DNA of 64,000 nt, taken from the NCBI RefSeq assembly GCF_050947875.1, contig NC_134574.1, positions 156,881,534 through 156,945,533 of the forward strand. The letters run 5' to 3'. The translations under genes were made by a program, and so were the position numbers. Shown in pieces: positions 27,250 to 39,371 of the stretch. The notes under the pieces are model-generated. The model was given only the letters and a program-made list of their open reading frames with translations, did not search any database and was not told the origin of the DNA. This DNA is from Dermacentor variabilis (taxonomy: Eukaryota; Arthropoda; Arachnida; Ixodida; Ixodidae). Every line of letters starts with the position of its first letter. The first letter of the stretch is position 1.

Positions 27250-27920
27250 CTGTGTATTACCAGTACTCACACCCGCCGTGGTTGCTCAGTGGCTATGGTG
27301 TTGAGCACGAGGTCGCGAGATCGAATCCCGGCCACGGCGGCCGCATTTCGATGGGGGCGAAATGCGAAAACACCCGTGTGCTTAGATTTAGGCGCACGTT
27401 AAAGAACCCCAGGTGGTCAAAATTTCCGGAGTCCTCCACTACGGCGTGCCTCATAATCAGAAAGTGGTTTTGGCACGTAAAACCCCAAATATTATTATTA
27501 TTATTACCAGTACTCACCTACGGGGCAGAAACCTGGAGGCTTACGAAAAGGGTTCTGCTTAACTTGAGGACGACGCAGCGAGGTATGGAAAGAACAATGA
27601 TGGGTGTAACGTTGAGGGATCACAAAAGAGCAGACTGGGTGAGGGAACAAACGCGAGTTAATGACACCTTAGCTGAAATCAAGAAAAATAAATGGGCATG
27701 GGCAGGACTTGTAATGAGGAGGGAAGATAACCGATGTCATTAATGATTACAGACTGGATTCCAAGGGAAGGGATGCGTAGCAGGGAGCTGCACAAAGTTA
27801 GGTAGGCGGAAGAGATTAAGAAGTTTGCAGGGACAACATGGCCACAATTAGTACATGACCGGGGTTGTTGGAGAAGTATGGGAGACGCCTTTGCCCTGCA
27901 GTGGGCGTAACCAGGCTGAT
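27249..27920 (+). pseudogene. RTE-type LINE 3' fragment, split by a SINE
   Basis: After the SINE, the frame reads PVLTYGAETWRLTKR, GMERTMMGVTLRDHKR and a WAWAGLVMRR-like end. This is the C-terminal part of an RTE reverse transcriptase and matches the 12.9-kb region of the larger remnant. The nucleotide end (CCCTGCAGTGGGCGTAAC, then CTGATGATA) is the RTE 3' terminus. The short part before the SINE (27249-27270) holds only the start of this segment. There is no catalytic domain; a frameshift after about 27743 ends the frame. Confidence 0.85.
27271..27502 (+). mobile_element. Ruka-like tRNA-derived SINE with perfect target duplication
   Basis: The 232-bp insert starts with a tRNA-like head: an A box TTGCTCAGTGG (about 27282-27292) and a B box GATCGAATCC (about 27319-27328). 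It continues with a conserved body and ends in an ATT-repeat tail. Identical 15-bp direct repeats ATTACCAGTACTCAC flank it at 27256-27270 and 27503-27517, the signature of LINE-driven insertion. It closely resembles the Ruka SINE of ixodid ticks as I remember it, which is my main clue to the organism. Confidence 0.9.
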
Positions 27921-28465
27921 GATACACACACACACACAAACACACACGCACACACACACGCACAGAGGTTATATGTGCGTCGAATGAAGATGCCAACGAT
28001 CGCGCTTAAATGACCCTTGCATGCTGACCAACAAGGTAGTGCCAGTGCATGTATACCTCTGCTCTGCACTACAAAAAAAAAAAAGAAAATCCTACACAAT
28101 TTCTCTAAATATAATGTCGGCTGACGGGTACCTTTAAATCGCACCGACCTTTTATTGAAAGAGCGGCTTATATTTAACGGATTTTTTATCTTAGTTTATT
28201 CGATTTTATTTAGCAATTTGCGTATATATGTGCCAATGAATGTGCGCCTGTTCAATTGACCCGTCTTTCCAGAATCCGTCTGTGCCACTGTGACTCAAAG
28301 CGAACAGAATCCGCAAACGTTGCCTGATACGTGTCGTACTTTTCTGCGCATTCACCTGTCTGTCATCACTATTCCTCCCTCGATCAAGCATCCTACATCG
28401 CGTTTGTTCTCGTCAAATCCTTGCGTGTAGACGTCTTACACTGCGCATATACGCCTGATTTGGAG
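27921..28465. other. (CA)n tract and anonymous sequence
   Basis: An imperfect CA repeat at about 27923-27963 follows the RTE tail and may derive from it. The rest, up to the gap, shows no gene. Confidence 0.5.
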
Positions 28466-28665
28466 NNNNNNNNNNNNNNNNNNNNNNNNNNNNNNNNNNN
28501 NNNNNNNNNNNNNNNNNNNNNNNNNNNNNNNNNNNNNNNNNNNNNNNNNNNNNNNNNNNNNNNNNNNNNNNNNNNNNNNNNNNNNNNNNNNNNNNNNNNN
28601 NNNNNNNNNNNNNNNNNNNNNNNNNNNNNNNNNNNNNNNNNNNNNNNNNNNNNNNNNNNNNNNNN
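28466..28665. other. Assembly gap (200 N)
   Basis: Exactly 200 N bases; the round number suggests a scaffold placeholder rather than a measured gap. Open frames crossing it are meaningless. Confidence 1.
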
Positions 28666-28949
28666 AACGCAAGCAAGTATACTCAAACGAACGAGCGACC
28701 AAACAAGTATACGGAAATGCCTTCACGAAACTGCTTCGTAATTCACGAGAACAGAGCCCTCGTGTAAAAAAGCGGGTTTAGTGCAGGCAGGCGACATTGA
28801 TGCGTTGTACGTAAGCACTTCGATGAAGGTGTCACTAATCATGTGAGAAAATGTCGTGTGCAGGTTGGGATTGGAGAAGCGGGAAAGGGTGGGCGATGAC
28901 GTATAGGTCCCACCCACGCCCAAGTGACGAATCTTAATGTGAAGAGCAT

Positions 28950-29550
28950 TGTGTTAGTCTTTATATTAACGCAACAGCGTTAAGGACCGCGTGTCGCGGA
29001 AAATCCAGTCACGGCATTGGCGTCTGCCGTCGGTGGCGTCGTCCGTGAGTAAAAATCTTCCTCAGCCACAACCACGCAGGCCCTCCTTGTGGCGCAGAGG
29101 CATTACTGAAATTATTGAATTTCTCAAAGTAAGATGAGCCAGAAAATCTGACTTATATATACTTATCACTTACCGACGTGGTAACATCGGATTGTAATTT
29201 CAATACACGAGAAATCATATTTTCGTTAAGCGGAAACTCAAACACAAACCCCTTTTTTCCTTGCTTACGGAGGTATGAGCCTTTGATGAGTCACTGCTTA
29301 TAGCCTCTGAATTGCAGGGGTATGAGCCATTGCTCTGCCCTGCAATGCCGCCGGGATCGGTCCACCATTGTTTTCTATCGGGCCTCGTGTCGCATACATA
29401 CGGTGCCGGCATCAACGGGGCCCGATTACGCTATCACGTTCCGCTGTCACTCTTAAAGGCGAAGCTTAAACGCCCTCCAAGTTTCTTTTTTAAGCGTTAC
29501 AATGCACAATGGCGCTGCACATTGTGTCACTCTTTTGACACGCCCTTTAA
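28950..29550. repeat. Candidate dispersed repeat related to the 25.6-kb element
   Basis: The stretch 29425-29490 is the inverted counterpart of 25740-25810 (shared CACTCTTAAAGGC and CGCTATC words). It lies downstream of AACGCAACAGCGTTAAGG (28970-28987), which I recall from tick repeats. The two parts may be one element; ends are not resolved. Confidence 0.4.
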
Positions 29551-30869
29551 TACAACATAATAGAATGGTGAATCAAACAGTTGTGCGCTTTCGCTAGCGA
29601 ATTAGCCACAGTAGTCTGTAGCAACTTGCCATTTTCGTAATTCGCAAGTGCGCTTCTCTGCACTGCACATATGCCCAAGTGCTAGCTGCGCATGCCGGGG
29701 ATTGTCACTTTCGCACGGTTTCATCACGAGAGCCAAGTCAATTTCTATGCCATAATGCAACGAAACTGTGCTTGTACGCGCTGTTTGTAAAAATGACTAC
29801 GCCGCCAGTAGTTGGGCAGACTGGTTCGCAGGAAATCGGGCACTGCAATTATAAAACGGGTCTATTGCGCCGTGGGCCAAATATACCCTTTATGATTCGA
29901 CTACTGTGAAGCGCGATAGACGGGAAAAAGGAAGGCCAGACAGACGAATCTAATAGGCCCCTTAAATAGTATACCCTGAAAGAGGTCTTTAAGAGAAGGA
30001 TAAATAATGTGATGATTATTATCATGATGATAAAGATTTCTTTAGTTTATACAAATAGCCCTCTTTGCGTCGCCGGGGTATTCTGCTAGGTTCCTATGTT
30101 ATTTTCTTTTAATTAAAGATACTTGAAGTTTGAATACTTCTGCTTGATAGAGATCCTCTTTATCAAGCAGAGGCCTTGGTTTGTCACAGGGAAAAATGAA
30201 GGAAGCACAATGTGTGTATGTGCCGGCTAATTTCTGTATTATTTTTTATTTCTTATGTGACCGACTGCGGAGACAAGAAGTGATGTAGTGCATTGTTCGT
30301 TTTCTTGATTAAACGCCGTATAAAACTATCAAATTGTCTGCTTCACCAAAAACATGTCCTCATACTTAAATGTGGCAGCAGAGTCAGAGAATTCTTAGGA
30401 ATTTGACGTAGCCTGATAGCAACTTATCTTATCGTGGCGTTTTACTACTTATTTCTTTCTCGCCCGCACCCTCACGCATGAAACCTCGACTGATTCCCCC
30501 ACAGAACCGCCCACGTATGTATGCATGACTGACTTGCATCTCTGAAATAACATTAGTCGCGACCCGGCGGTTCAGACCGGGCGGACATGACCAGACGAGA
30601 ACACCAACACTACACACACAAGCGAAACAATAACGCGCCGTTCGCCAGGGGTGCTTACTTTTAATTATTTTTTCTTCACGTCGTCGCTCTAGCGTTTCAC
30701 AGCCAAGTCATGTAGAGAAAGGCTTAACGTAGAGGAGCTAAATCGAACAAAAACAAGCCGGTAACCTCGCACATTTGCGTGCGTGCCCTGTATACGCCCC
30801 TGCACTTACACATGTACTACAATACGTGGGAAGCAGACGACACGACCATACATACATCTATCCGGTACG
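29551..30869. other. No gene recognised
   Basis: Anonymous sequence with a short hairpin CTGCTTGATA / TATCAAGCAG at about 30140-30171. Confidence 0.5.
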
Positions 30870-31620
30870 TCGTACGTTTGCGTGCGTCTCGGAGCAGACG
30901 ACAGTTCCAGTCGCTGGCGCGCAAAGCGCCCCCTGCCACTCGCCGATCTGCCTAATTGCGAGACAGCCCTCGGCGCGCGACCGTTTACTCTCGGTCCCGG
31001 AGGTCCTGTCCGCTCTCCACCTCGCATTCCTTCATTACCACTGTGTGCGCACTTTGCTCGTACCTTGCAAGGCCCCACCATCTCTTTTCTTTCATTTACA
31101 CAACCATCTCTCCCTCCCCAGCGCGCCCCGGGAGTTCACGGTTGGGCGAGCGCGCAATCGCAAACGATGTCAGCGGTCTAATTTGAGGCTCGGGAATTGG
31201 CAGCGTGGTGGCAGCGGTGGCAGACGAGACGTTAGGGCTAAGCGAGTGCTCCGGAACGTGGCTCAATCGTGCGAGCCGAGAAAGAAACGAGTGTGGACAG
31301 ATTTGGGGGAACAGCAGCAACACGACACAAAGAAGGGGCTCTCTCGCACTGAGCGGCCGCGGCGGGGGAGGAGTGAGGCAAGAGCGCGAGGGGGTATTTC
31401 TAATTTGCATACTAAAAGCGCGGATGCCGCCGCCGCCGCCGCGATGCCACCTCGAGCCGTGCCACGACGTCGGCCCTCTTTTGGCAAATACGGGGCGCTA
31501 ATTGAATTGGACCACCGATGGGGTCGCGGCCGCGTGTGCGGCCGGTTAGGCCTAACGTGGCGGCCGCCTGCCATGGCGTTCGGGTAATGAGAGCTTGACG
31601 TTTGTTTGTCGGGGTGAACG
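30870..31620. promoter_or_regulatory. GC-rich block, possible CpG-island-like regulatory region
   Basis: This is the most GC-rich non-transposon stretch in the middle of the window, with (GCC)n at 31424-31443, several GCGGCCGC-like sites and an octamer word ATTTGCAT at about 31402-31409. Overlapping open frames occur on both strands (the longest, 30775-31587, is 270 codons). They are Arg, Pro and Ala rich without a recognisable domain, so I treat it as possible regulatory DNA rather than a gene. Confidence 0.25.
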
Positions 31621-32384
31621 TGCGCGTGCAAGGTTCCCTGTGGTTTTATTCCACGGGTTGAGCTGGACGGGCCTGCGTTTGACGGTTGACGTTTCCGAGA
31701 AAGGCCGACCGCTTATGAATGGCTAAGCTGGTCGCGTGCAGGAGGCCTGCACATGCCGCTGGAAGTATACGAGACATTTACTGATGCGTCACGAGTGAGA
31801 ATTATGGGTGAGAAATGCCGCGAGTGGTGAAACGAAGTCGTCCCACTGCATTTGACGACAGCGGCGAGGAACACGTTCAGAGACCGCGCAACGACGCCTT
31901 TGGACGACTTGTGCAGTTCCAAGGGTCGGGAAATTCGGAAGCTACTTGTCACGCATTTAGTTGTCAAGGAGGAGACTGCTGTATAACCGCTTATATCCGT
32001 GAAGCCGTTTGTTTGTAAAACCTCGTAATAACAAAGTTAAGGAGGAGGCGAAATTACTTGGTTATATCCATTGCTTGGCTTTATATTCAATATTGCATGT
32101 AATGGGGCTATATGAAGCTATGGGGATTTCAAGGATAATTTCACATATTTATTTCAGTTATTTTGTCCTACAGAGTTTCGTTGTAGAGAGATTTGACTAC
32201 ATGTTTTTTTGTTTCAATTTTATTATGCGTACCACAGTATACATAATTCCTTAAAGTAAACCATCGCATTCCATCATCGGCTATAGTTCTGAGCCGGATT
32301 TCAACCGACGTTGGAATGCACTTCTCCAGTTGAATGAGAGAGAGAGAGAGAGAGATGTTAAATAAAGTCGGGCATAGAACATGG
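31621..32384. other. No gene recognised
   Basis: Anonymous AT-rich sequence ending in a short (GA)n tract (about 32336-32355). Confidence 0.5.
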
Positions 32385-33965
32385 AGCTGTGGTGGCAGCA
32401 GACGTGTCCTATACGTGCAAGTTTGCAGAAAGTTATCAATTCTATTGAAAAATTTCTATTCGCACGATGTCACCAGATAAGTGTGCCGCCATTGCTTTCA
32501 TTAGGCATGATGTCTCGCGCTACCCGTTAAATGTTGCGCACTCTCCCATTCGGTACGTGTCAGGTCACAAGCTTCTGGGTGTGATAATCCACAGCCTAAT
32601 TACGTGGACACCTAATAAGTTCGAATATTAAAGCAAGTCATACGCTATAGCATCTTCCGTATGCTATCAAGCAACACTGGGGGCCACTCCGTGAACGCTC
32701 TGTTAGGCCAATGTAATACGCATCTCTGTGAAGTTCTCCTGTGATACACCCTTCATATATATGCTGCAGAGCGCTTTCCAAACCAACACATAAGCGCTTA
32801 CTGGTACGCAAGAAAAAGCCTTGAGTGTGCGCCTCGGCCTACCAAAAACACAAAGTGCAGGAACCCTTGCAGAAAGCAAACGCCTGTCGGTTACAGGTCT
32901 TTTGAAGCCTGAGGTTCTTCGAGTGCATACATGTGCGCTTTGCTGCCATAATGGCGGGTCACCAGCTTGCTTCAGGCAGCGGTCCCGTGGCGCGGAGCTT
33001 TGCTCCCGGCGAATTAGCACAGCCCTTCTATGCCGACGGTGCCACCGTGGAAATTTTATTCGTGGTCAATTGTCACTTCCGTACCTGGATTCAAGAGAAA
33101 GGGAAACACTTCCTGGCCGGCGCTGACATATTTTGCCCTATAGAGATATGAGCACCAGCTACATGGTGTGTGTTTCTTTCTCTACGTCTTTCGTGTTTTT
33201 AGCGCTCTGAGTTTTTATTAACCAGCTACTGGGCTCGGCGTAATATGTACACTGATGGCTCCGTTACGCCTATACATTATCTGCCATTGGTGCGTAGATT
33301 CCGTCTGCCACTATTACCACGGTAATATTACTTCAGCTACACAGCCACTGAACTAGCTGCGACTGTGGTCAGATTTTGTTTACATCGTAGACCAGAGAGT
33401 TGAATCTTGAATCACCTTCGCCAACTCAAGAGCGGCCCTGCAGACCCTAAAGACGCCACGCATGCAAGAACAATTGGTCGCGGACATCAGATGTCTATGC
33501 ATAAAAGCCTGAGAACCGCATAACAACGTAGTGCGGCAGTGGTTACAAGGCAACGTCCAGGCTGACTGTGCTGCAAAAGCTGGACACTACACTTCGAGAG
33601 AAATGGATCAGATACCTGTCTTGAGAAAACATGCTGCAACACCTGTAGCTCCACACGCTCGGCGTTTACAGCGATCTCTCTGGACAGATGCAGGCGTTCA
33701 GTGCGGCCCCCTATCTATAGATTCGGCCCATCTTGTGAGTTTTATACGCTGCGAGGCTTCATGAATTAAGACCAAACGCGCCACCGCCGCATCAGACTCA
33801 ACGTGGCCTACACGAACTACTTCAAGGGCAAGATTCAACTGACGGACTCGCCAATGTGCTCTGACTGTAACGCCCATGAAGACATGCAAGATGATCTGCG
33901 TGACTGCCGCGCGACTTGCCGCTCGAGGCACTTTGCGCGTATTCGCAGGCTTCTTTAACGCTCGG
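32385..33965 (+). pseudogene. Decayed tick LINE with reverse transcriptase 3' part and RNase H
   Basis: Multi-frame translation gives MSPDKCAAIAF, YVSGHKLLGVIIHSLITWTP, LSVRLGLPKTQSAGTLAES, then an RNase H start YTDGSVT (about 33247-33267), TELAATV, QADCAAKAGHY and a Cys-His-like end CSDCNAHEDMQDDLRDC. This order matches a tick LINE family with an RNase H domain after the reverse transcriptase. Stops and frameshifts are frequent, and the region carrying the reverse-transcriptase active site is not visible, so it is an old dead copy. Confidence 0.75.
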
Positions 33966-34794
33966 AAAAACGCCTTTATGTAGCACGTATCGAGCAACAG
34001 AAAGCTTTAGCGGCAGCTTTTTATGTTGCTCTACAAGTTTCTCATTGACAACGTTCATCTAATGATATTTGAGAAGTTGATTAATTAATTAATAATTTTA
34101 ACATTCATAAAACGTGCAAGGTTGTCTTGGTAGGATAAATGGGGAAGTAACAAGAAAACAAAAGAAATGGTGCGTCGGAATTGCGGAAGGGTACAATTCG
34201 GGGTTTTAAGCTAGTTGTTTAGTTTCCCCGGAATGACTCACGGTCAATGCTTGAAGCTATCTTTTCCGTAATTGTATATTCGAGCTGGTTATTGTGTGCG
34301 GGAAAAAAGAAGTAAAGTGTCCGTTGCATATGTCCTGCTGAATTGAAGCACAATCAGTTCTCACTGCAATTTGTGTTGTCGGAGTTTAGTGTACTTAATT
34401 CTGTGGAAGCTGTATTTCTTGTCTGTCGTGCATTCTTCAGAACAACCTGTAGTCGTTGAGAATGTATAAGAACTCAGTGGCGAATACAACGCTGCCCAAC
34501 TCAATGAGGCGTTGTGCGTCAGCCAAATACGTTGTGAGATAGCTGGCCAATTCTGAGTACAATCTTCCCACGCTTTACATTTACTAAAGAAGAATGAGGC
34601 CCACGGCAAAACGCGTCGTGCGGACCTTCTGGCCACGTGTATATAGCAATAACACAGAAAAGCTGTATACTCTTCTCATCAGAAATCATAAGGTGCATTG
34701 TCATTTGAGTCTCTGATGTACTTGTGATGCCAAAAAACATTAGACGATGCATTTCTTATGAATATCGGATGTCACATTAGGAATGCATAACGTC
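33966..34794. other. No gene recognised
   Basis: Anonymous AT-rich sequence. Confidence 0.5.
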
Positions 34795-34935
34795 CTCTAC
34801 AGAAACTCATGGTTCATTTTCATAAGGGTACCCAAAGTTCGGCACACGAGCGTTCGTCTATATATTCTGCCCTCCCGCAGGAATGCGGCCATTGCGGTCG
34901 GCATTCGAACCCGGGACACCGTGACTCAACCTGAT
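34795..34935 (-). mobile_element. Truncated Ruka-like SINE
   Basis: On the minus strand, a B box GGGTTCGAATGCC lies before a CGGCCGCATTCC-like body and a CGCTCGTGTGCC segment, in the same order as the intact SINE at 27271. The head's A box and the tail are not clear. Confidence 0.6.
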
Positions 34936-35062
34936 GGTGGAAACCATCGTTCCGACAGTATGAATGTATCGGAAACAGCTGCGAAAGCCTTTTTATTCAT
35001 CGTTACTTCCAGCACCATATGCCAGTAGCGCACGTCGTTTCTTTCGCGTCCCGAACAAAAAA

Positions 35063-35064
<2 letters not shown>

Positions 35065-35142
<78 letters not shown>
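35065..35142. repeat. (GA)n microsatellite
   Basis: About 39 uninterrupted GA units. Confidence 0.98.
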
Positions 35143-35144
<2 letters not shown>

Positions 35145-38056
35145 GGGAGGCGGGATGTGGGAGGGGAGGTCTGGTGTGCGTTGTGGGGTGATTTGGTCGT
35201 GCAGTTTAGGCCCTCCACTAAACTCGAGTAAGACACGCAACTCGTATCTGCCCATCAGTAAGAGCCTAATTACAAACTTTACCGCGATTTCAGGGAAAAA
35301 GTTACAAGGGGGGCGGAGAACGACTTGACCGCCGGTCGCGACACTCATTTGCATGCGCAGGTCGCTGATGCTAAGTAGTCTGCGTGTCAACGCCCCACTG
35401 GCTTGCGGTGCCCATTTTGCTTGTGTGGTCTCTCTGAGCGAAAATAATTTCGTGTAGCAGGCCTGTGTCCGGGTTAAACTGTAATGGTACACGCAAGGTG
35501 GTGTCGAGCGGCAGTCGCCGTTACTTTCTTTTTTGGGCTCGGAGCAGTGTGGGCGTTTTTCGACTGTTGTACAGTCTGTCTCAAAAGATTAGAGACCGCC
35601 ACTTGCGGTGCGGTAGCAGGCCGGGTCGTCCAGATACGTGGTAGCTGTAGCGTTCGCATGTATGCGGTCGACCACAAAAGATTACGGGCCACAAGATCTG
35701 AAAAAAAAAAAAAGCTGGATAACTTCGCAGCCTGGTATTCGCACTTCCAGCCTGTATACATGAATATGCGAACAAGGTTGTGAAGATACGGTGTTGCTGG
35801 CTGCGTACTTTTGCAGGCTGCTCGTGAATTCAACGTTTTCTGAGATCCAGTGATTCCGTAAACTTTCGTGGTTGACTGCACGTGTACGTTCCTGGGAAGT
35901 GCGACTATAGCCTTGAAAACAGCCGTCGTATAAGCGGCTTTTGTGCATGATTGGAGTCGTCGCTCTCTTTCACAATGTGACGGAACACTAACAGGACGCA
36001 AAAGAGCTACAGTAAACAGACTGGTAGAATATTCTTTCAAAACCTTTTTTCTCATTCATTATGGCTGAAAATTATTGATTTTATTGGAGAAAATGAAAGA
36101 TAAGCTTGCATTTCTTGAACTACGCGAGCCGAAGCCTCAGTGACATCATATACGTAGCGTGACGTCACACATTTAAAGTTGTTTTAATAATCGAGGCCGT
36201 AGCAGTGCCAGAAAAATTTTCGAATAATGCTACATAGGTTAAATCTCGAGCCTGTTTTAAGAGGCTGTGTAGCCCTTCTTTACTTATAAAATGCTGTAAC
36301 AATATAGCATCGAGTAAACGTTGTGAATATCTATGACGTCACGTTGAAATGGGGTGCTATTCGAGACACTTTCAAAATTTCGTCACGTGCATGGTCGTTT
36401 TGTGCCAATCACAGAAGGGAATTTCAGTGCGACTTAGCCGCATGTTTATTGTTCTTACGTTTACATTTACACTACCAGGCCTGCTCTCCTATGTTATTGC
36501 TCCTATGTTATTGGGGCTCCTATGTTATTGCAGAAGCATAAACTGATATGACTTTACCTAACGGTCCCTGTTTAGCGCCGCCCTAACGGCCTTCACCTTT
36601 TCCGAAGCAATTCAGTGCAGGCAACCTGGTTCGGAGTGGTTCAGTTCGCTTTGACACGTTGATGTTGTTTCCACACTTTTCATCTGGTTCCACAAAAGCT
36701 CCTATGAGTAAGCATTTTGCTATTACGTACCACTTATATTGAGGAAACCTATGTGCAACGCGATTAAGTGTTGCACTTACTGAATGAAGCAGACTTCTCG
36801 TACGCTCTGCTTTTAAGTGCCGCGTTTAATCATGATCAGAGTAATTATTCTTGTCACAGGTCATACGGTGACTCTCTATTACGCGTGCACAGTTTTACAG
36901 TTTTCGTCGAGACCTTTGTATATTTATGGAGTGAGTCTAGGGAGTCTCAATGCGGGCGATTGTGAAACCTTCTCACTATTTATTTTTATTTTTCAATTTA
37001 TACTGGTTCCCTCCTGTGGTTATTTACATGTGCTTGTGTCAGCTATCATTTTGGAACAGCGGGCTCGCAAGTAGCCAAACTTCTCATGTTATCACTGTTA
37101 ATAAAAAACATAAGCCTTTGTGGAGCAATATTAACAATGATATGCTGTAACAGCGGCACAAAGCTCGACCAAATGATGAGCCGACGCTCAAGGAAATTAG
37201 TTCCATATGTGCCTCATTTAATAAGAGGAAACTTTTTGAAAGTATGTTTAGCTGGCTTCGTGTATAGTCTATGGGAAAAGACATTAAGAGTACAAGTTAC
37301 ATTGAAGAACCGTCTACGGGGGCACAGACAAACTAAGTCAGCATGTCCAGATTGGCGTAATATGAAGTTAAGTACAGTACCCCTACCCCTCCCCCCCCGA
37401 AAAAAGAAAAGAAAAAAGATAAAAAGAAAAAGACGATAGAAGAAGAGAGGAGCAGACCAAAGCGCAAGATTTAACTCGAAGCCACGTCTTCAGTTTCCCA
37501 TTCCCAGCCGCACTCTCTTGATTGAGCCCATTCACTCCGTGCCAGAGGTTATATTCGTGCTTCCTTAAATGCGAGCTCTTCAAGCCGGAAACCAGCGGTT
37601 CTCCGGGCCTTCATTTAATTGTTCCTAAACTGCGGCCAATGACGCACCTTTAGCCTTGGGAAATGTGGGCAGGTTCGGTAAATAAAAAAAATAAAGAAAG
37701 GAAGGAAAGGTTCCCAGGTGTACAAAGCGATAGAAATCTGGCGTGCGACTGGAATTAAGCAAACACTGCTCTGGTTGTGTTCCCGAATTGGCGGAAAAAG
37801 CAGGGGAGGGGGGTGACCTTAATTGAAGTGGGCCTCGTTAAGGGTGCATTTCGATTTGGAAAAAGGAAGTCATCTTCCTTCTCTTGATTGTCTTTTTTTT
37901 ATCTTCGTGTTAACTCTTTCCTTTTTTTTCTCTCTCCTTGGTTTCTGAACGAGCTTTTGCGGTATTTCGGTATCGACGTGAGTATGTGATTCTTCAGCTA
38001 ACCTCACTACCTTTTTTTTTTCCTTTTTTTTTTATAGGTCCGTTCTCTTTCAGACT
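35143..38056. other. No gene recognised
   Basis: Anonymous sequence. It contains three tandem copies of a CTCCTATGTTATTG word (about 36486-36530). The open frames here, including one of 193 codons on the minus strand (35474-36055), have no recognised domain. Confidence 0.45.
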
Positions 38057-38255
38057 TGCCGTGGTAACTCAGTGAAGTCGTGCTGCACAGATGATCTGGT
38101 GGCGATCCCCGCCGCCGCGGTCGCATTCCGATGAGCTCAGGAAAAGAAAAAAAGGAAAGGAAAGAAAGAAAGAAAAAAAAACGCTCGTGTACCATGCGTT
38201 GTCTGCACGATAAATCAGCCCAAGTGTTCGAAATTATTCCCGAACGTCCTCGCCA
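38057..38255 (+). mobile_element. Diverged Ruka-like SINE with A-rich interruption
   Basis: The head GCCGTGGTAACTCAGTG and the following GTCGCATTCCGATG correspond to the intact SINE. A GAAA-rich block (38139-38180) interrupts the body before a CGCTCGTGTACC segment resumes. Confidence 0.55.
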
Positions 38256-38695
38256 TAACAGCGGTCTTAGTACTGAGATCGTGGTTTCGACGGGTAAGCT
38301 TTGTAAATTGCTCACTGTAAATAAAGCCCTTGCTTGATTACTTACTTAAACCGCAAAATTTAATCTAACTTTCCTCGTTGAGCGCTCGCCGGTATGCTGG
38401 CGCTGAATTTCAGCGTATACCGGGCGAGCTGCGGTCGCTGGAGTGCTGGCGTAATATTTCTGACCTCTCATCGTTTCTTTTTTCTTTCGCGTTAAATGAA
38501 AGTTTTGGATGAACCTCTAAACTACAGGAACAAAGTATAATGGCCTGTATCAGGGCGTCCTGAATCATTTACTGTCGTATACTTTCACTACGAACCAGTT
38601 TCGGTGTGTGTGTTGTGACGTCATGGCACAGCATGAGGTCACGATGACCCAGAACGTCTTGAATGTTTTTGACACGCTATGAATGAAATAAATGT
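38256..38695. other. No gene recognised
   Basis: Anonymous sequence between the SINE and the microsatellite. Confidence 0.5.
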
Positions 38696-38900
<205 letters not shown>

Positions 38901-39281
38901 CACTTCGAACTGCGAATTAACATTGCACCCCACATATGTGTCATGTTTTCCGACTTCCTTCAACTTTCCTACATGTATATCGCAGCCTGTGGAAATATTG
39001 TGCAAGCCTCACTCACTGGAATTTAATATTTCGATTTACACACGACACAAAGTTATTCTACGAGACTAAATACACCTAGAAAAATGTACTAATCGTTATT
39101 CGCTATGGAACACATTTTTTCTTCTACATCATCCTCATCAACGACCTCGAAAAGTGAATTTATGCTATGTCAGGTCATTTATTAAACTTGGCAACGTCGA
39201 GCCGAGCATTTGCGTCGCGCAATAATTCACGAGCGAATGAGGCATTTGAGAGTATACCCTGAATTTGTTGAAAGCAACGTT

Positions 39282-39371
39282 TACGGCACTAAGCAGACGA
39301 GGACGATGTGAGACAGAAACGAAATGTACGGCATTTGTGTCTCACTTCGTCCTCGTCAGCTTAGTGCCGTA
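39282..39371. repeat. 90-bp hairpin, possible mariner-type MITE
   Basis: Arms of about 37 bp (39282-39318 and 39334-39371) are near-perfect inverted copies. The outer sequence is TA-CGGCAC at the left and GTGCCG-TA at the right, so a TA target duplication is plausible. Confidence 0.75.

Noticed and set aside
28331..28741. Open frames through 28466-28665
   Set aside because: They cross 200 N bases and are not real.
30775..31587. 270-codon open frame
   Set aside because: Arg, Pro and Ala rich, overlaps equally open frames on both strands, no domain; explained by high GC content.
34926..36055. Minus-strand open frames of 188 and 193 codons
   Set aside because: The first crosses a (GA)n tract as Ser-Leu repeats; neither has a recognised domain or a plausible gene context.
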